From contig NZ_CM001165.1 in assembly GCF_000213055.1 (NCBI RefSeq), forward strand, positions 1,736,001 to 1,800,000: a stretch of 64,000 bases of DNA, given 5' to 3'. Below, piece after piece: positions 25,709-34,351 of the stretch. The notes under the pieces are model-generated. The model was not told the DNA's origin. It did not search any database and was given only the letters and a program-made list of their open reading frames with translations. A program made the position numbers and the translations under genes. The DNA is from Streptomyces sp. Tu6071 (GTDB lineage: Bacteria > Actinomycetota > Actinomycetes > Streptomycetales > Streptomycetaceae). Every line of letters begins with the position of its first letter. Position 1 is the stretch's first letter.

Positions 25709-27031
25709 TTGCCCAGCCCCTACCGCGCGATCTTCCGCGCGCCCGGCACCCTCTCCTTCTCGGCCGCGGGGCTCATCGGGCGGATGCCGCTCGCGATGAT
25801 GGGGATCGGCGTCGTCACGATGATCTCCCAGCTCACGGGCCGGTACGGGCTCGCCGGCGGGCTCTCCGCGACGATCGCGCTCGCCGCCGCCGTCCTCGGC
25901 CCCCAGCTCTCGCGGCTCGTGGACCGGCACGGGCAGCGGCGGGTGCTGCGGCCCGCGACGCTCATCGGGCTCGCCGCGACGGCGGGGCTCCTGCTCGCGA
26001 CGGTGTACGAGGCGCCGGACTGGACGCTCTTCGTCTTCGCGGCGGGGATCGGCTGCGTGCCGAGCGTCGGCTCGATGGTGCGCTCGCGCTGGGCCGCGCT
26101 CTACCGCGACGAGCCACGCATGCTGCACACGGCGTACTCCTTCGAGTCCGTCGTCGACGAGGTGTGCTTCGTCCTCGGGCCGATCATCTCGATCGGCCTG
26201 TGCACGGCGTGGTTCCCCGAGGCGGGACCGCTGCTCGCGGGCTGCTTCCTCGCCGTCGGCGTCTTCTGGCTCTCCGGGCAGAAGGCCACCGAACCCGCGG
26301 TGCACCCGGCCGGGCAGCACGAGCGCGGCAGCGCGATGCGCTCGGTGGGGCTGCGGGTGCTCGTGCTCACCTTCGTCTCGACCGGGGTCATGTTCGGCGC
26401 GATCGACGTCGTCACGGTCGCCTTCGCCGAGGACCGGGGGCACAAGGCGGCGGCGAGCCTCGTCCTCGCCGTCTACGCGCTCGGCTCCTGCCTCGCGGGC
26501 GCGGTCTTCGGGCTCTTCCACTTCACCCGCCCGCCCGCCCGGCGCTGGCTCATCGGGGTCTGCCTCGTGGGCGTGAGTATGATCCCCCTCCAACTGGTCG
26601 GGAACCTTCCGTTTCTGGCCGTGGCGCTGTTCTTCGCGGGCCTCACGATCGCTCCCACGATGACGACGACGATGGCCCTCGTCGAGCAGCACGTGCCGCG
26701 CGCGAAGCTCACCGAGGGCATGACCTGGGTGAGCACGGGTCTCGCCGTCGGCGTCGCCCTCGGCTCCTCCGTGGCGGGCTGGGTCATCGACGCCTCGGGG
26801 CCGAAGGCGGGGTACGCGGTCCCGGGGGTTGCCGGGGCGGCCGCGGTCGTGGTGGCGTTCCTGGGGTACCACCGGCTCAACAGGCCGGTTCCGGAGCGGG
26901 GAGGGGCGCAGGATGAGCAGCGAACAGGCAGTGCCGGAGGCGCGGGGGCCGGAGCCGGCCGGGACACCGCCGGTGGTACCGGCGCCCAGGAGCGCGCCGG
27001 GGGCGGCGCGCCCGAGCGGGACCTGGCGTAA
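25709..27031 (+). CDS. MFS transporter
   Basis: This protein of about 440 residues has 12 predicted transmembrane helices in two halves and the MFS loop-2/3 motif LVDRHGQRRVL. No substrate can be assigned. The start appears to be TTG at 25709 with GGAG six bases upstream; the sequence PSPYRAIFRAPGTLSFSAAG then reads as a normal MFS N-terminus. The last 40 residues are Gly/Ala-rich and overlap the downstream oxidoreductase by 119 bp. Confidence 0.87.
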   Translation: MPSPYRAIFRAPGTLSFSAAGLIGRMPLAMMGIGVVTMISQLTGRYGLAGGLSATIALAAAVLGPQLSRLVDRHGQRRVLRPATLIGLAATAGLLLATVYEAPDWTLFVFAAGIGCVPSVGSMVRSRWAALYRDEPRMLHTAYSFESVVDEVCFVLGPIISIGLCTAWFPEAGPLLAGCFLAVGVFWLSGQKATEPAVHPAGQHERGSAMRSVGLRVLVLTFVSTGVMFGAIDVVTVAFAEDRGHKAAASLVLAVYALGSCLAGAVFGLFHFTRPPARRWLIGVCLVGVSMIPLQLVGNLPFLAVALFFAGLTIAPTMTTTMALVEQHVPRAKLTEGMTWVSTGLAVGVALGSSVAGWVIDASGPKAGYAVPGVAGAAAVVVAFLGYHRLNRPVPERGGAQDEQRTGSAGGAGAGAGRDTAGGTGAQERAGGGAPERDLA

Positions 27032-28310
27032 CTGGGGCGGCAACATCACGGCCCGCCCGGCCCGCGAGGAGAGCCCCGCCTCGGTCGACGAGCTGGCCGG
27101 GGTGCTGCGCCGCGCGGCCGAGCAGGGCCTCACGGTCAAACCGGCGGGCACGGGGCACTCCTTCACCGCGATCTCCGCGACGGACGGCGTCCTCGTCCGT
27201 CCGCAGCTCCTCACCGGCATCCGGCACATCGACCGCGAGGCCATGACGATCACGGTCGAGGCGGGCACCCCGCTCAAGCGCCTCAACGCCGCGCTCGCCC
27301 GCGAGGGGCTCTCCCTCACCAACATGGGCGACATCATGGAGCAGACCGTCGCGGGCGCGGTCAGCACCGGCACGCACGGCACGGGCCGCGACTCCGGCTC
27401 GATCGCCGCGCAGATAGCGGGCTTCGAACTCCTCACGGCCGACGGCACGCTCCTGCGCTGCACGCCCGAGGAGAACGCGGACGTCTTCGCCGCCGGGCGC
27501 ATCGGTCTCGGCGCGCTCGGCGTCCTCACCGCCCTCACCTTCCGTGTCGAGCCGGTCTTCCTGCTCACCGCGCGCGAGGAGCCGATGCCGCTCGACCGGG
27601 TCCTCGCCGAGTACGAACAACTCGTGACCGAGAACGAGCACTTCGAGTTCTACTGGTTCCCGCACACGGAGAGCACCAACACCAAGCGCAACAACCGCAG
27701 CCAGGGACCGGCGCGCCCCGTGAAGAAGCTCAGCGGCTGGTTCGAGGACGAGTTCCTCTCCAACGGCCTCTTCCAGGTGGTCAATTCACTGGGCCGCGCG
27801 GTCCCCGCGACGATCCCGGCGGTGGCCCGCGTCTCCAGCCGGGCACTGTCGGCGCGGACGTACACGGACATCCCGTACAAGGTGTACACGAGCCCGCGCC
27901 GGGTGCGGTTCGTGGAGATGGAGTACGCGGTGCCGCGCGCGGAGGTCCCGGCGGTGCTGCGCGAGCTGAAGGCGATGATCGAGCGCTCGCGCCTGCGGGT
28001 GAGCTTCCCGGTCGAGGTGCGCAGCGCCCCCGCCGACGACCTCGCCCTCTCCACGGCGAGCGGCCGGGACTCGGGGTACATCGCGGTCCACATGTACCGG
28101 GGCACGCCGTACCGCGAGTACTTCACGGCGGCGGAGAAGATCTTCACCGCCCACGCGGGCCGCCCCCACTGGGGCAAGGTCCACACCCGCGACGCGGCCT
28201 ACCTCTCCGAGACCTACCCGCGCTTCGCGGAGTTCACGGCCGTCCGCGACCGCCTCGACCCCGACCGCCTCTTCGCGAACCCCTACCTGCGGCGGGTGGT
28301 GGGGGACTGA
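26913..28310 (+). CDS. D-arabinono-1,4-lactone oxidase family FAD protein
   Basis: The 465-residue enzyme has an FAD_binding_4 domain (TWRNWGGN at about 37, PAGTGHSFTAI with the possible flavin-linking His, TVAGAVSTGTHGTG) and a C-terminal ALO domain ending HWGKVH. Family members oxidise sugar lactones or alditols, producing H2O2; the substrate here is unknown. ATG at 26913 gives a 119-bp overlap with the MFS gene; homology only begins near residue 35, so a later start is possible. The stop lies inside the first unit of a 20-bp tandem array. Confidence 0.85.
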   Translation: MSSEQAVPEARGPEPAGTPPVVPAPRSAPGAARPSGTWRNWGGNITARPAREESPASVDELAGVLRRAAEQGLTVKPAGTGHSFTAISATDGVLVRPQLLTGIRHIDREAMTITVEAGTPLKRLNAALAREGLSLTNMGDIMEQTVAGAVSTGTHGTGRDSGSIAAQIAGFELLTADGTLLRCTPEENADVFAAGRIGLGALGVLTALTFRVEPVFLLTAREEPMPLDRVLAEYEQLVTENEHFEFYWFPHTESTNTKRNNRSQGPARPVKKLSGWFEDEFLSNGLFQVVNSLGRAVPATIPAVARVSSRALSARTYTDIPYKVYTSPRRVRFVEMEYAVPRAEVPAVLRELKAMIERSRLRVSFPVEVRSAPADDLALSTASGRDSGYIAVHMYRGTPYREYFTAAEKIFTAHAGRPHWGKVHTRDAAYLSETYPRFAEFTAVRDRLDPDRLFANPYLRRVVGD

Positions 28311-28430
28311 GGCGGGTGCTGGGGGACTGAGGCGGGTGCTGGGGGACTGAGGCGGGCGGTGCGGGACCGAGGCGGGCGGTGCGGGACCGAGGCGGGCGGT
28401 GCGGGACCGAGGCGGGCGGTGCGGGGGTGG
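28291..28430. repeat. Seven tandem copies of a 20-bp repeat starting inside a gene
   Basis: Units begin every 20 bp from 28291 to 28411. The first contains the last six sense codons and the stop of the oxidoreductase. Units 2-3 (type GGCGGGTGCTGGGGGACTGA) and units 4-6 (type GGCGGGCGGTGCGGGACCGA) form two homogenised blocks; unit 7 is degenerate. The gene end has been copied outward by slippage. Confidence 0.9.
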
Positions 28431-28472
28431 GGCACCCCGCAGTACGGCGAAGCCCCGGCGTCCGCAGTACGG

Positions 28473-28518
28473 CGAAGCCCCCGTCCGCGCCGTATTCCAG
28501 GGGCGGACGGGGGCTTCG
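28473..28518. terminator. Bidirectional terminator
   Basis: CGAAGCCCCCGTCCGC (28473-28488) pairs perfectly with 28503-28518 (16 bp, 14-nt loop) between two convergent genes. A partial copy of the left arm with its GCAGTACGG flank occurs 26 bp further left. Confidence 0.85.
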
Positions 28519-28547
28519 TGCCGCGCGGAGCGGGCGGGCGGCGTCCC

Positions 28548-29810
28548 TCAGGGCGACTGTGTCGCCGCGCCCTCCCCCGGCTGCTCGCCCGTGTCGCCCT
28601 GGTCGCCCGTGCCGGGGTCCGTGCCCTCGCCCGACTCCTGGCCCGTGCCGGGGGTCGACTGCGTGGGGTCGGGGGTCGTGCTCGGGGACGGCTTCTGCTG
28701 CTCGCGCTGCTTCGTGTCCTCGCCCGGCGCGCTCGGGTCCTTGCTCGTGTCCTTCTTCTCCTGGGACCCGCTCGGCGAGGGACTGTCGCCCGGCGTGGGG
28801 GACGTGGAGCCGTTCTCGCTCTTCTCCGTCGAGCCGGTCGGCCCCGTGGACGCGGGCCCCGTCGGCTGCTCGGGCGGCGCCTGGTGGTGGCTGCCGCCAT
28901 TGCCGCCGAGCTTGCTGATCGTGGAGCCCGAGCCCCCGCTCAGCGAGTGGCCCGCGACGAGTTCGTACCCCGTGATGCCCGCCATCGAGACGGCGAAGAC
29001 GCCCACGGCCGTGAGCAGCGGCTTGCGCCAGCCGCGCAGCTTGCGGGCGCTCTGGTGCGTGACGGGAGCGCTGTACGGGTCGGCGGCGGGACGGAGCAGC
29101 CGCGTCGCCTCCTCCTCGCGGGCCGCTCCGAGCGCACGGGTCGCCTCGTTCCGGGGAGCGGCCCCGAGCACGCGCGTCGCGTCGTCCTCGGGAACGGCGC
29201 CGAGCAGCCGTGTCGCCTCGTCGGCGGGGACGGCGGGCATCAGGCGCGACTCGTCGTCGGGGACGGGCTCCTCCAGCCCCGTACGGAGCACCCGCGTCGC
29301 GTCCTCGTGCGGCACCGCCGCGGGGAGCACCGTGGTCGGGTCCGCGTCGGCGGCCGGGAGGACGCTCGTCGGGTCGCCGTCCGCGCGCGGCAGGACGGTC
29401 GTCGCCTCGGCGCGCGGCTCGGGGACCTCAGCGAGGTGCCGCTCGGGGTGCGCGAGGAACGTCGGCGGTACGGGTTCGCCCGCGCCGTCCTGCGGGACCC
29501 CGTGCCGGGGGATGACCTGCCCGGCGGCGTCGCGGAGCTGCTCGCCCGTTCTGCGGAACAGATGCTGGAAGACGCTACCGCCCGTCGTCGCCACGATGCT
29601 CATGACCCCGGCGCCGATGACCGTGCCGTAGACCCCGAGTTGGGACGCGGCGATCGCGGCGGCGACCGAGGCGACGGCCGAACCGGCCACCTGGGGCACG
29701 CTCAGATCGAAGCGCCTGGCGGGCTTTGGCTCATCGGCGACGGCCTCACCCGCGGTCGGCTGTCCGCCACGTATGTGAGGTGTGTCGCCCTTCACGGCTT
29801 CCTTCTGCAT
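28548..29810 (-). CDS. Repeat-rich membrane protein with 12-residue ATRVL repeats
   Basis: The 420-residue protein has a hydrophobic Ala/Gly-rich region (about 37-85), a repeat region (about 134-242), one transmembrane helix (about 264-284) and a disordered Ser/Pro/Gly/Thr tail. The repeats have the form [DE]-A-T-R-[VL]-L-G-A. Their threonines recur every 12 residues (172, 188 as Ser, 200, 212, 224, 236), with looser copies at 137, 148 and 158. I do not recognise a characterised family. The threonines could be kinase targets for FHA-domain partners; that is inference. The gene is divergent from sepH. ATG at 29810 follows AAGGCAGG. Confidence 0.75.
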   Translation of the reverse strand: MQKEAVKGDTPHIRGGQPTAGEAVADEPKPARRFDLSVPQVAGSAVASVAAAIAASQLGVYGTVIGAGVMSIVATTGGSVFQHLFRRTGEQLRDAAGQVIPRHGVPQDGAGEPVPPTFLAHPERHLAEVPEPRAEATTVLPRADGDPTSVLPAADADPTTVLPAAVPHEDATRVLRTGLEEPVPDDESRLMPAVPADEATRLLGAVPEDDATRVLGAAPRNEATRALGAAREEEATRLLRPAADPYSAPVTHQSARKLRGWRKPLLTAVGVFAVSMAGITGYELVAGHSLSGGSGSTISKLGGNGGSHHQAPPEQPTGPASTGPTGSTEKSENGSTSPTPGDSPSPSGSQEKKDTSKDPSAPGEDTKQREQQKPSPSTTPDPTQSTPGTGQESGEGTDPGTGDQGDTGEQPGEGAATQSP

Positions 29811-30368
29811 CTACCTGCCTTACATCGCCTTTCGTCCACCTTGCCGCAGGAAGTGACTGTCGAGCGAATCGATTGGTTCCGGTTCCGTGGATTTTGTGAA
29901 GCGCGCCACCCGGCGGCGGGACGCACCCCGCCCGGTGCCCGCGCGAGCGTCCCCGAAACCCCCGGCGCTCCCGCCCCCGGCCCCGCGCGTCCCCGGCGCG
30001 GGGGAAGTTCGGCGGAGCGTCGCCCCACCACTGATGGCCCGAATGGAGTACTGTTGCGAGCCCTGGGTCCGGTCTCCCGTCAGGGTGCCCGGGACTCTTC
30101 GCACCGGAGCGGTCGGCCATCCGGCCGGAGCGGGTCCGGCCGCGAGGGGACGACCCGGCGGTGGTGGGAGAGTCCCGTCGCCTCTGGGGGTCCGGGTGGT
30201 CACTCAGCGTTGCAAATGAGTACCGTGCCATAACGGAGTGTCAGGGCCCTTGCCCGACACGCCGGGCAACTCGGCAAGGTTGTGGCAGGCTGCACCCGGG
30301 CAGGCCACACTCGACTAGCGGAAGCAGCGACGCACGTGACGTCGGCAGGCACCACCCGGGAGGTCCCC
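29811..30368. promoter_or_regulatory. Divergent intergenic region upstream of sepH
   Basis: This 558-bp region has no supported gene. The part next to the ATRVL-repeat gene (29830-29900) and the part from 30190 to 30240 are relatively A/T-rich and are the likely promoter zones. No consensus promoter with correct spacing could be placed. Confidence 0.35.
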
Positions 30369-31451
30369 ATGCCCGAACTGCGTGTCGTGGCCGTCAGCAA
30401 CGACGGCACACGTCTTGTGCTGAAAGCTGCCGACAACACGGAGTACACCCTCGCCATCGACGAGCGGCTGCGTGCCGCCGTGCGCGGCGACAGGCCGCGC
30501 CTCGGCCAGATCGAGATCGAGGTCGAGAGCCACCTGCGGCCGCGGGACATCCAGGCCCGTATAAGGGCAGGGGCGAGCGCGGAGGAAGTCGCGCAGCTCG
30601 CGGGCATCCCCGTGGACCGCGTACGCCGCTTCGAGGGCCCCGTCCTCGCCGAGCGCGCGTTCATGGCCGAGCGGGCCCGCAAGACCCCCGTACGCCGCCC
30701 CGGCGAGTCCGCCGGACCTCAGCTCGGCGAGGCCGTGCAGGAGCGGCTGATGATGCGCGGGGCCGACCGGGAGACCGTGCAGTGGGACTCCTGGCGCCGC
30801 GACGACGGCACCTGGGAAGTCCTCCTCGTCTACCGGCTCGTGGGCGAGACGCGCTCGGCGAGCTGGACGTACGACCCGCCCCGCCGGCTCGTGCAGGCCG
30901 TGGACGACGAGGCGCGCGCGCTCATCGGCGAGTCCGACGAGCTGTCCTCGCCCGAGCCCATGCCGTTCGTGCCGCGGATCGCGCGGCTGCCGCGCGAGCG
31001 GACGATCGACCGCTTCGACCGCGACCGTCCCGCGCTCCCCGACCGGCCCCCGGCCCTCCCGCAGGCGCCCGCCGTCGAGGAGGAGGACGAGGACGACATG
31101 CCGCCCGCGGCCTCTGCCGACTCCGGGCGCGACTCGCTGACGAGTCTCCTGGAGGCGGTGCCGAGCTTCCGCGGCGACATGGTGGTGCCCGAGCGGTCGT
31201 CGGCGGAGCGTACGGGGCAGGACGAGCCGGAGCGCGAGCCCGAGGTCGAGGAGCCCCCGGCCCCCGCCGCCTCGGCGGGTTCGGCGTACGCGGACGTGCT
31301 CATGCCGCGCGCGGTCTCCAGCCACCGCGACCGGCTCATCGGCTCCACCGACCGTCAGGCCGAGGCGGACGGCGTCCGTCCGGGGCGCCGCGCGGCGGTG
31401 CCGAGCTGGGACGAGATCGTTTTCGGGACCCGGCGCAAGAAGCAGGACTGA
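30369..31451 (+). CDS. sepH: Septation protein SepH
   Basis: SepH stimulates FtsZ filament assembly during sporulation septation in Streptomyces. The 360-residue protein has the conserved N-terminal DUF3071 domain (PELRVVAVSNDGTRLVL) with a helix-turn-helix (about 57-88, RAGASAEEVAQLAGIPVDRV), a second conserved segment up to about 200, an acidic disordered linker, and the diagnostic C-terminal motif SWDEIVFGTRRKKQD. ATG at 30369 follows GGGAGG five bases upstream. It is monocistronic, with a terminator at 31522-31557. Confidence 0.94.
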   Translation: MPELRVVAVSNDGTRLVLKAADNTEYTLAIDERLRAAVRGDRPRLGQIEIEVESHLRPRDIQARIRAGASAEEVAQLAGIPVDRVRRFEGPVLAERAFMAERARKTPVRRPGESAGPQLGEAVQERLMMRGADRETVQWDSWRRDDGTWEVLLVYRLVGETRSASWTYDPPRRLVQAVDDEARALIGESDELSSPEPMPFVPRIARLPRERTIDRFDRDRPALPDRPPALPQAPAVEEEDEDDMPPAASADSGRDSLTSLLEAVPSFRGDMVVPERSSAERTGQDEPEREPEVEEPPAPAASAGSAYADVLMPRAVSSHRDRLIGSTDRQAEADGVRPGRRAAVPSWDEIVFGTRRKKQD

Positions 31452-31521
31452 GCACGGGGCGAGGCGGAGCACGGGGCTGGGCGAAGGCAGGGGCCCGGCC
31501 CGGGACATGGCCGCGTCACGC

Positions 31522-31557
31522 GCGCGGGGCGGCGCCTTCGACAGCGCCGCCCCGCGC
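31522..31557. terminator. Bidirectional terminator between sepH and rhodanese gene
   Basis: The 14-nt arms 31522-31535 and 31544-31557 pair perfectly across an 8-nt loop (CTTCGACA) between convergent genes. Confidence 0.85.
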
Positions 31558-31570
31558 CGGCCCCCTCCCG

Positions 31571-32422
31571 TCAGCCCCGCTCCGCCCCCGTGGCGACGGG
31601 CCGCCCGCTGTCCGCCGTCCACTCCGACCAGGACCCCGGGTACAGCGCGGCCCGCACCCCGGCCAGTTCGAGGGCCAGGACCTCCTGCGCCGCCGAGACG
31701 CCCGATCCGCAGTACACGCCCACCGCTTGATCGCCGTCCGCGCCCAAGTCCGCGAAGCGCGCCCTCAGTTCCGCGACGGGCCTGAACCGCCCGTCGGGCA
31801 GCACGTTCTCGGCGGTCGGTGCCGACACCGCGCCCGGGATGTGGCCGCCCACCGGGTCGATCGGCTCCACCTCGCCCCGGTACCGCTCCCCCGCCCGCGC
31901 GTCGAACAGCAGGCCCGTACGCGCCAGTTCGGCCGCGCTCCCGGCGTCGAGCGTCGGCAGCGCGCCGGGCCGCGGCACGAAGTCGCCCGTGGCGGGGGCC
32001 GGGGCGCCGGTCTCCAAGGCCCCGGTCCAGGACGGGAGTCCGCCGTCGAGCACCCGTACCGCCGCGTGCCCCGACCAGCGCAGCAGCCACCAGGTGCGGG
32101 CCGCCGCCCAGCCCTGCCCGTCGTCGTACACGACGACCTGGCTGTCCGCGCTCACCCCGGCGGCGCGCATCGCGGCGCCGAAGTCCCCCGGCTCGGGGAG
32201 CGGGTGGCGCCCGCGCGGTCCCGGCGGGGCGGCGAGCTGCGTGTCGAGGTCGACGAAGACGGCGCCCGGCACGTGCCCTTCGAGGTAGGCGGGGCGCCGG
32301 CTGGGCTGCCCGAGCCGGTAGCGCACGTCCAGGACGACGGGCGGACGGGGGCCGGCGAGGGCCGTGGCGAGGGTGTCCGCGTCGATGAGCGGGGAAACGG
32401 GGGCCGGTTGCGAAGTGGTCAT
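31571..32422 (-). CDS. Rhodanese-type sulfurtransferase
   Basis: The 283-residue protein has two rhodanese domains: an inactive N-terminal one (about 10-135) and a catalytic C-terminal one with the active-site loop YCGSGVSAA. It would transfer sulfane sulfur, for example from thiosulfate or 3-mercaptopyruvate, to a thiol acceptor. The CGSGV loop sequence is the mercaptopyruvate-sulfurtransferase-like form. ATG at 32422 is the natural start. No pathway link is visible from the neighbours. Confidence 0.9.
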   Translation of the reverse strand: MTTSQPAPVSPLIDADTLATALAGPRPPVVLDVRYRLGQPSRRPAYLEGHVPGAVFVDLDTQLAAPPGPRGRHPLPEPGDFGAAMRAAGVSADSQVVVYDDGQGWAAARTWWLLRWSGHAAVRVLDGGLPSWTGALETGAPAPATGDFVPRPGALPTLDAGSAAELARTGLLFDARAGERYRGEVEPIDPVGGHIPGAVSAPTAENVLPDGRFRPVAELRARFADLGADGDQAVGVYCGSGVSAAQEVLALELAGVRAALYPGSWSEWTADSGRPVATGAERG

Positions 32423-32695
32423 GGGCTCATCCTGGCCCACGCCGCTCGGGCGCACTCCCCCACCCGCCGCACCAGCACCTCCCTCCCCGTCTCGCCGCAC
32501 CCCCGCGCACTCCCCCTCCCGCGCGCCCCGTGCCCGTCCGCGCGCCCCGTACGTCCCCCGGTGCGCGCGCTCACGGGGCGAAGGCGGGGCCCGCCGGTCC
32601 CGGACGGGTCGTCCACGCCACGAGGGGTGCACAATCGGGTACGCACCGTGGCAGCAGGTGCGTTGGGTGCGGGAGTGGGCGGAGAGCGAGGCGCG

Positions 32696-33493
32696 ATGGC
32701 TGAGGCACGGGCGGCGAAGGAGCGGGACGGTATGGCGGGAGGGGTGCAGGAGGGACCGCGCTGGGTGAGCCTGATGGTGCGCGAGCCCGCCAGGGCGCGG
32801 GAGTTCTACGGCGGCCTCTTCGGCTGGGAGTACGCGGACGGCCCGCACCAGCTCGGCCCCTACACCCGCGCCCTGCTCGACGGGCGCGCGGTCGCCGGGC
32901 TCGGGCAACTGCCCACGGGGACGGGGCTCCCGGTCGCCTGGACCACGTACTTCGGCACCCGGGACGTCAACGCGCTGGCCGCCGCGGTTCACGCCTGCGG
33001 GGGTACGGTCGGGGTCGGCCCGCTCGACTCGCCGGGTGCCGGGCGGCTCGCGCTCGCCTCGGACCCGGGCGGCGCGACCTTCGGGCTGTGGCAGCCCGCC
33101 GAGCACGCGGGCTTCGCCGTGACCGGCGTCCCCGGCGCCCACTCCTGGTCCGAACTCCTCACGCGCGACACGGCTTCCGTCGCGCCGTTCTACCGCGCCG
33201 TCCTCGGCTTCGGCGCGCGGGAGGACGGCCCGGACCACCTGACGTTCACGCGCGACGGGCACCCCGTGGCCGCCGCGCTCGGCGTGGGCCGCTCGCGGGC
33301 GCGGGAGCGCGGCGCCGGGTGGCTCGCGTGCTTCGAGGTCGCCGACGTGTCCGAAGCGTGCGCGCGGGTCGTCGCGCTCGGCGGCCAGGTCGTGGAGGAG
33401 CCCGCCGAGGGCTCGCGCGGGCGCACGGCGACGGTCGCCGACCCGGAGGGCGCGGTCTTCGCCCTCGTACGGACGGAGGCCGCTCGCGGCTGA
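32696..33493 (+). CDS. VOC family (glyoxalase/bleomycin-resistance fold) protein
   Basis: The 265-residue protein contains two VOC modules, at about residues 23-135 (WVSLMVREPARAREFYGGLFGW) and 145-262 (SWSELLTRDTASVAPFYRAVLGF). Such tandem proteins are found as dioxygenases, hydrolases and binding proteins, so no reaction can be named. ATG at 32696 follows GGAGAGCGAGG; ATG at 32732 is a possible alternative. A much longer open frame upstream has no coding character. Confidence 0.85.
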   Translation: MAEARAAKERDGMAGGVQEGPRWVSLMVREPARAREFYGGLFGWEYADGPHQLGPYTRALLDGRAVAGLGQLPTGTGLPVAWTTYFGTRDVNALAAAVHACGGTVGVGPLDSPGAGRLALASDPGGATFGLWQPAEHAGFAVTGVPGAHSWSELLTRDTASVAPFYRAVLGFGAREDGPDHLTFTRDGHPVAAALGVGRSRARERGAGWLACFEVADVSEACARVVALGGQVVEEPAEGSRGRTATVADPEGAVFALVRTEAARG

Positions 33494-33499
33494 GCCGCC

Positions 33500-34150
33500 T
33501 CAGCCCTGCCGCACCGGCAGGACGTCCGGGGAGCGTACGCCCGCCTTCGCCGTCGCGCTCGTCACGCGGCGCAGGTGGTGGCGGCGACACAGCACCTCGT
33601 AACCGACCTCGCCCGCGCGGCGGTTGACGTCTCCCACGACGACCTGCGCGCCCTCGACGACCATCTCGCCGTCCACCGTGCGGGCGTTGTGCGTCGCCCG
33701 CGCGCCGCACCAGCACAGCGCCTCGACCTGGAGCGCCTCGACGCGGTCGGCGAGTTCGATGAGCCGCTGGGAGCCGGGGAAGAGCTTCGTGCGGAAGTCG
33801 GTCGTGATGCCGAACGCGAAGACGTCGAGCCGGAGTTCGTCGACGATGCGCGCCAACTGGTCGATCTGGCGCGGCGCGAGGAACTGCGCCTCGTCGACGA
33901 TCACGTAGTCCACCTTGCCGCCCCGGGAGAGCCGGTCGACGAGGTACCCGTGCAGGTCCATGCCCTCGGTCGCCTCGACCGCGTCCGTCACGAGCCCGAG
34001 CCGCGAGGACAGTTTCCCCTCGCCCGCCCGGTCGTCCCGCGTGAAGATCACGCCCTGGAGTCCGCGCGCCGACCGGTTGTGGCCGATCTGGAGCGCCAGT
34101 GTGCTCTTTCCGCAGTCCATCGTCCCGGAGAAGAAAACCAATTCGGACAT
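33500..34150 (-). CDS. tdk: Thymidine kinase (type II)
   Basis: The 216-residue enzyme phosphorylates thymidine in the salvage pathway. It shows the P-loop GTMDCGKST (about residues 9-17), the Walker B-like VIVDEAQFL, the lasso-region YEVLCRRHH and cysteine pair CWCGARATHNAR for structural zinc. The stop is only 4 bp from the stop of the convergent VOC gene, with no hairpin between them. It is probably monocistronic. Confidence 0.94.
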   Translation of the reverse strand: MSELVFFSGTMDCGKSTLALQIGHNRSARGLQGVIFTRDDRAGEGKLSSRLGLVTDAVEATEGMDLHGYLVDRLSRGGKVDYVIVDEAQFLAPRQIDQLARIVDELRLDVFAFGITTDFRTKLFPGSQRLIELADRVEALQVEALCWCGARATHNARTVDGEMVVEGAQVVVGDVNRRAGEVGYEVLCRRHHLRRVTSATAKAGVRSPDVLPVRQG

Positions 34151-34351
34151 CAGCGGACAGGGCCTTTCTGGGACGCCGAGCGGCGGGGCGGGGCGGTGGT
34201 ACGGGGAGGGGCGGGGGCGGTACGCGCCGGGGCGACCCCAGACCCTACGCCACGGGCGGGGCGGGGACGGGGGCGGGGACCCGCGGGCGGTCCGCGTGAG
34301 CGGCGGGCGGGGACCTGCGGCGGTGAGCGGCGGGCGGGGGCCGCCCCGGGC

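Noticed and set aside
30161..32695. In-frame upstream extension of the VOC gene across sepH and the rhodanese gene
   Set aside because: It overlaps two real genes in other frames and is Arg/Pro-rich; the VOC protein starts at 32696 with its own ribosome-binding site.
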